Assembly (NCBI GenBank): GCA_016790165.1
Contig: JAEUPL010000008.1
Span: 1 to 64,000 of the forward strand
DNA length: 64,000 nucleotides
Direction: 5' to 3'
Origin: Burkholderiales bacterium
GTDB taxonomy: Bacteria > Pseudomonadota > Gammaproteobacteria > Burkholderiales > Casimicrobiaceae
In this document: in pieces, positions 60,964-64,000 of the stretch
Position numbering within the stretch: the first letter of the stretch is position 1
How the letters are laid out: each line of letters starts with the position of its first letter
Made by a program: the position numbers and the translations under genes
Notes under the pieces: generated by a model
What the model was told of the DNA's origin: nothing
Database searches by the model: none
The model's input: only the letters and a program-made list of their open reading frames with translations

Positions 60964-63759
60964 TCATGCCGCTGCCTCGCCGTCGTCAGACAGAATCGAC
61001 GCTTTGATGACGACGCATTGTGCGAGCTTGTTGTCCGCCATGCCGGGCAGTCGCACGGCGAGCGTGTTACGTGCATGGTTGTGGCGTAGATGCCCCGCCT
61101 TCTTCAGCAGGTCAAGCACTCGCTTTTCGTCGCGCCCTTGGCAGAACTCTTGCCGGAACACGTCACGCGAGTGCACGAACTCCACTTCGCGGCCGTCATC
61201 GCCCGTGGCGTTGAAGTCGTCGTTCTCGATTGCTGCGCCTGTCACGCTGAGTTTGCGTCGCCAGCCCAGCGCGTTCGGTACGTTTGGGGCGCGCGTGTCG
61301 TTGGCGCGTTCCCATGGGACATAGCGCCCCCGCCCGTTGCTGGCGATCAGGCGCCGCACATGGGCGAGTGTTTCCATATCGTCTCGCGATCCGAAGCCGC
61401 CGCGCTCGTCACACCAGGCGATGAAGCACGCGTATGCCGCTGCCTTCGCTTCGCCGTGGCGCCAGCCGGTCAGGCCCATGCCGGATGCCATCTCACCCGC
61501 GACGGCCACCAGCGCGAAGCGATCCGCAGCGCGGTGCACTTCGGCGGCGCCCTGCACGTCCCATTCGCGCACCACGTCGCGAACACGATCCCGCACCACG
61601 TCGCCCAGCTTCGCCGCGTGCTCGCTCAGTTGCTTGACGAACTCGGGCCCGGCCTCGCCGTAGTGTTCGCGGGTGCGCTCGTTCAACCGCTCGGCAAACG
61701 CCTTGCCGTCGGCTTGCCCGTGCAGCGCTTCGAAGATGCCGTGGCCAGCGCCAGCGTTCGACGGAATGTCAGGCACGCGCACTTCCTGCCCGGCGTGTGT
61801 CTTGCCGTTGCCTTCGCGGATGTGGTCCTGCACGCTGATTTCGCCGGTCGAGAGAAACAGCACGCGCCATTCGTGCCGGTGCCGGTTCGCCCCGCCCTGG
61901 TTGCTGCGCGCCTTGCCCGATCCGTTCGCGATCATGTAGGCGCACTGCCCAATCTTGGTGGCCTCGATCTCCTTCAGCTCGTCGAGTGGCAGGAAGCTAT
62001 CGCAACGCGATGCGCACACCCATTCGAGCGCGCTGTCCGTCGCGCGCCACGTTTGCACAAACGCGGGCGCACCCCAGACCGACGCGGCCACACGCAGCGC
62101 CGATGTCTTGCCCTCCGTGGTGCCGCCACGAAAGTGAAAGCCCCCGCCCATTTGCTGTGACGGTTCCAGCAGCGCACCCGCGAAGGCGCAACCTATGGCG
62201 AACACCAGACGCGAATTGCCGGCAGCGAGTGCGGCCACCTCGTCGCGCCACTTTGCGAGCGTGCCCCGCCGCTTGAATCCGGTATCCGGTTCGCCGTCGT
62301 TTGCCAGGTGGTAGGGCTCGCTCGCGTCCGCCTGAATCACACCATGTGGCAGCACGTAGGCGCGGCGGTCATCGTGCCAGCCCATGCGGCGCACGATGCG
62401 CGCGAAAGTGTCAATTGGCCGGGTCATGATGTATTCAGTCAACAGGCGGCGCTCGCGGGCCATTTGCGGCGGTTCGAAGCCCAGCGACGCAAGCTGCGCG
62501 CGGTACTCGGTGCCGTCCCCGGCGAGCATGCGGGCCGGCAACACCCATTCCTTGCTGTGCCCTTGCGGATCACGGAAGGCGAGCAGATAGCCCCATTCGG
62601 TGCCATCGCCGGTGCGGGTGCGGGCGCGCACCCAAAGCGGCGGGCACACGCGCACCGGATAGGCTCGTTTGCTCTTGGCGTCGTAGTCGTTGAAGGTCAC
62701 GCCGTTGTCGTCAACGGTGAAGCGGTCACCTTCGATCAAGGCGGGCGCTGCGGTCGTTGCGGGCGGTGGCGCGGGTGGCAGCACGGCGGCCACGCATTCG
62801 CGCACACTGTCGAGCCCAGCCGATTGCGCCAGGTCGTTGAAGTCGGTCAAGCCGTCGGGCAAGCCAGCGGGCAACGCGACCACGCCGCCCACGGCCTGCG
62901 CGGCCTTCTCTCCTTTGGCCTTGCCGGGGTTGCTGCCGTCGGCGTGCTTGGTCTTGTCGTTCGCGTCATCGTCAGCGCACAGCACAATGCCCGCCTTCGG
63001 GTGCAGCGCCCGCAGTGCCTTCGCCACCGGGAGCAGGTTGCCGCAATCGAACGCGACCGCGCACGGGTAGCCGGTCGCCTCGTGCAAGCTCGCGGCGGTG
63101 GCGTAGCCTTCGGCGATCAGCAGCGGGGCATCGGGCGCGGCGAGTGCCGGGCCGACCCAATGCCACAGGCCGGACTTGCGGCCACCGGGCAAAAACCGCT
63201 TGCTGCCGTCGGGCGCGATGCGCTGCACGTTCCACAGCTCGCCCGCCTGGTCGCGCATTGGCACCAGCAGAGCGCCATCGTCGAATTTCACGCCGTAGGC
63301 GCTGCAACGCTTGCGGGATAGGTATTGGCTCGTCCCGGTGTCGCTCGCGTTGCGTAGGGCGGTTTCCGCCTCGCGGCGGGCGCGTTGCTGTGCGTCCGCC
63401 ATACGCTTCGCTGCATCCTTTTCGCGTTGCTCGCGTTCGGCCCGGCGCCGTGCTTCTTCGGCGGGGTCTGGCGGTGGCGCGTCGCGGTCGAGTGTGTAGC
63501 CGTGGCGCTTCGCTTCCTCGATCAGTGTGGCTATGGTGTAGCCACCGGGCCGATGCTTGAAGCTCTTCCAAGTGCTGCGCGCGGCCCGCTTGTCGTAGTC
63601 GTTGCCGCGCGCGCTCCACTCGTCGAACAGCGCGAAGCCATCGGGGCCGGGGTATTCCGAGTGCAGCGCCATGCCGATGCGCACCCAGGCGTCGCGATCA
63701 AGGTCCGCCGGAATGCATGCCAGCATCGCCCGGCATTGGTTCAGGTCAGGCGGCCGCAT
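60964..63759 (-). CDS. Mobile-element primase/ATPase (PriCT-2, Toprim, DUF927)
   Basis: A 931-residue replication protein. The N terminus (about 1-85) resembles the PriCT-2 primase module (RDAWVRIGMALHSEYPGPDGFALFDEWSARG). A charged coiled coil spans about 100-135. A Toprim-like segment covers about 205-305 (LLIAEGYATAASLHEATG; IVLCADDDAND). A DUF927 ATPase/helicase-like domain covers about 340-700, with a P-loop GGTTEGKTS at 545-553. The C terminus is a further unassigned region. It would prime and unwind the element's DNA. The start overlaps the stop of the upstream small gene by 14 bp. Confidence 0.82.
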   Translation of the reverse strand: MRPPDLNQCRAMLACIPADLDRDAWVRIGMALHSEYPGPDGFALFDEWSARGNDYDKRAARSTWKSFKHRPGGYTIATLIEEAKRHGYTLDRDAPPPDPAEEARRRAEREQREKDAAKRMADAQQRARREAETALRNASDTGTSQYLSRKRCSAYGVKFDDGALLVPMRDQAGELWNVQRIAPDGSKRFLPGGRKSGLWHWVGPALAAPDAPLLIAEGYATAASLHEATGYPCAVAFDCGNLLPVAKALRALHPKAGIVLCADDDANDKTKHADGSNPGKAKGEKAAQAVGGVVALPAGLPDGLTDFNDLAQSAGLDSVRECVAAVLPPAPPPATTAAPALIEGDRFTVDDNGVTFNDYDAKSKRAYPVRVCPPLWVRARTRTGDGTEWGYLLAFRDPQGHSKEWVLPARMLAGDGTEYRAQLASLGFEPPQMARERRLLTEYIMTRPIDTFARIVRRMGWHDDRRAYVLPHGVIQADASEPYHLANDGEPDTGFKRRGTLAKWRDEVAALAAGNSRLVFAIGCAFAGALLEPSQQMGGGFHFRGGTTEGKTSALRVAASVWGAPAFVQTWRATDSALEWVCASRCDSFLPLDELKEIEATKIGQCAYMIANGSGKARSNQGGANRHRHEWRVLFLSTGEISVQDHIREGNGKTHAGQEVRVPDIPSNAGAGHGIFEALHGQADGKAFAERLNERTREHYGEAGPEFVKQLSEHAAKLGDVVRDRVRDVVREWDVQGAAEVHRAADRFALVAVAGEMASGMGLTGWRHGEAKAAAYACFIAWCDERGGFGSRDDMETLAHVRRLIASNGRGRYVPWERANDTRAPNVPNALGWRRKLSVTGAAIENDDFNATGDDGREVEFVHSRDVFRQEFCQGRDEKRVLDLLKKAGHLRHNHARNTLAVRLPGMADNKLAQCVVIKASILSDDGEAAA

Positions 63760-63997
63760 CGTTCACGCTCCACGGCATACGCACGATCACGGGCAGAGTC
63801 GGCGTGTAGTCGCCTCGCACTTCCAGCCACAAGCCGGCCGGCTTCGCGCGCTCCACAAGGCGCCATATCCACTGTGCGCCCCGAAAGTCGAAAGGCCCCG
63901 CGTCATGCAGCACGGTTTCGCGAGCACGGATCGGGCCCGTGTGCGCCCAGTGCCGCGCCGGTTTGTTGGAAGCGTGCCACAGTGCCACGTCGTACAC
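63746..63997 (-). CDS. Small mobile-element protein of unknown function, possibly partial
   Basis: An 83-residue frame rich in Trp and His (WHASNKPARHWAHTGPIRA; GAQWIWRLVERAKPAGLWLEVRG). It begins at a GTG near the window edge, so the true start could lie beyond 64000. No domain is recognised. It overlaps the primase start by 14 bp, which supports real translation and operon membership. Confidence 0.5.
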   Translation of the reverse strand: MYDVALWHASNKPARHWAHTGPIRARETVLHDAGPFDFRGAQWIWRLVERAKPAGLWLEVRGDYTPTLPVIVRMPWSVNDAAA

Positions 63998-64000
63998 CTG

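Larger units (their letters stand above)
59854..64000. mobile_element. Left portion of an integrated satellite-like element
   Basis: From the tRNA 3'-end fragment at 59854 rightward the content changes to mobile-element genes on the minus strand: a small-terminase-like protein, an iteron array, a primase/ATPase and a small unknown protein. No integrase, capsid or tail gene is in view. The fragment orientation implies that the intact tRNA gene, probably with the integrase, lies beyond the right edge. The combination resembles phage-inducible satellites or P4-like elements. The element is incomplete at 64000. Confidence 0.65.

Overview
The window looks like chromosomal DNA of a GC-rich betaproteobacterium, most likely Burkholderiales (inference from gene content). 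The markers are the pssA-leuA neighbourhood, EarP paired with an EF-P that carries Arg32, a HexR-controlled zwf, a split pntAA/pntAB/pntB transhydrogenase, and phthalate and 3-hydroxybenzoate type aromatic genes. I cannot name the genus. No rRNA gene, complete tRNA gene or CRISPR array was seen.

Layout. 0.5-13 kb: glmM, a DUF599 membrane protein, a PlpD-like patatin autotransporter, a membrane protein/MFS pair, a PhoD-like phosphatase, a LasA-like M23 protease with a calcium-loop tail, and an MltB-type transglycosylase. 13-16 kb: a double-AAA ATPase whose 3' end is part of a 116-bp tandem repeat. 16-26 kb: a DMT exporter, a PaiB-like protein, a TadA-GNAT fusion, a BamE-like lipoprotein, aroG, a candidate structured small RNA, a Ser/Thr kinase with its ECF sigma factor, and an amidohydrolase. 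26-45 kb: a peptide-type binding protein, pntAA-pntAB-pntB, a c-type cytochrome, transporters, a deacetylase-family protein, efp/earP, tal, zwf-hexR with a candidate HexR operator, pssA, and leuA behind a leucine-rich leader peptide.

45-60 kb is catabolic: a divergent MobR/MobA-type pair, an Ldh-family oxidoreductase, a block of DUF3047, ATP-grasp, DUF547 and VTT-flavoprotein genes, and a divergent phthalate cluster (oxygenase and decarboxylase on minus; reductase, dihydrodiol dehydrogenase and MarR on plus). The MobA and phthalate routes would both yield protocatechuate; no ring-cleavage genes are present here. From about 59.85 kb to the right edge lies an integrated element. It begins at a fragment resembling a tRNA 3' end and carries a small-terminase-like gene, iteron-like repeats and a large primase/ATPase, so it resembles a phage satellite. 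It continues beyond the window.

The most unusual signal is a family of roughly 120-bp imperfect palindromes (ends ACAGCTTTT / AAAAGCTGT, centre GTCGAC) found six times in intergenic positions. One copy contains the apparent start codon of the patatin gene. A 162-bp IS5-type MITE with a TTAG target duplication sits directly against another copy.
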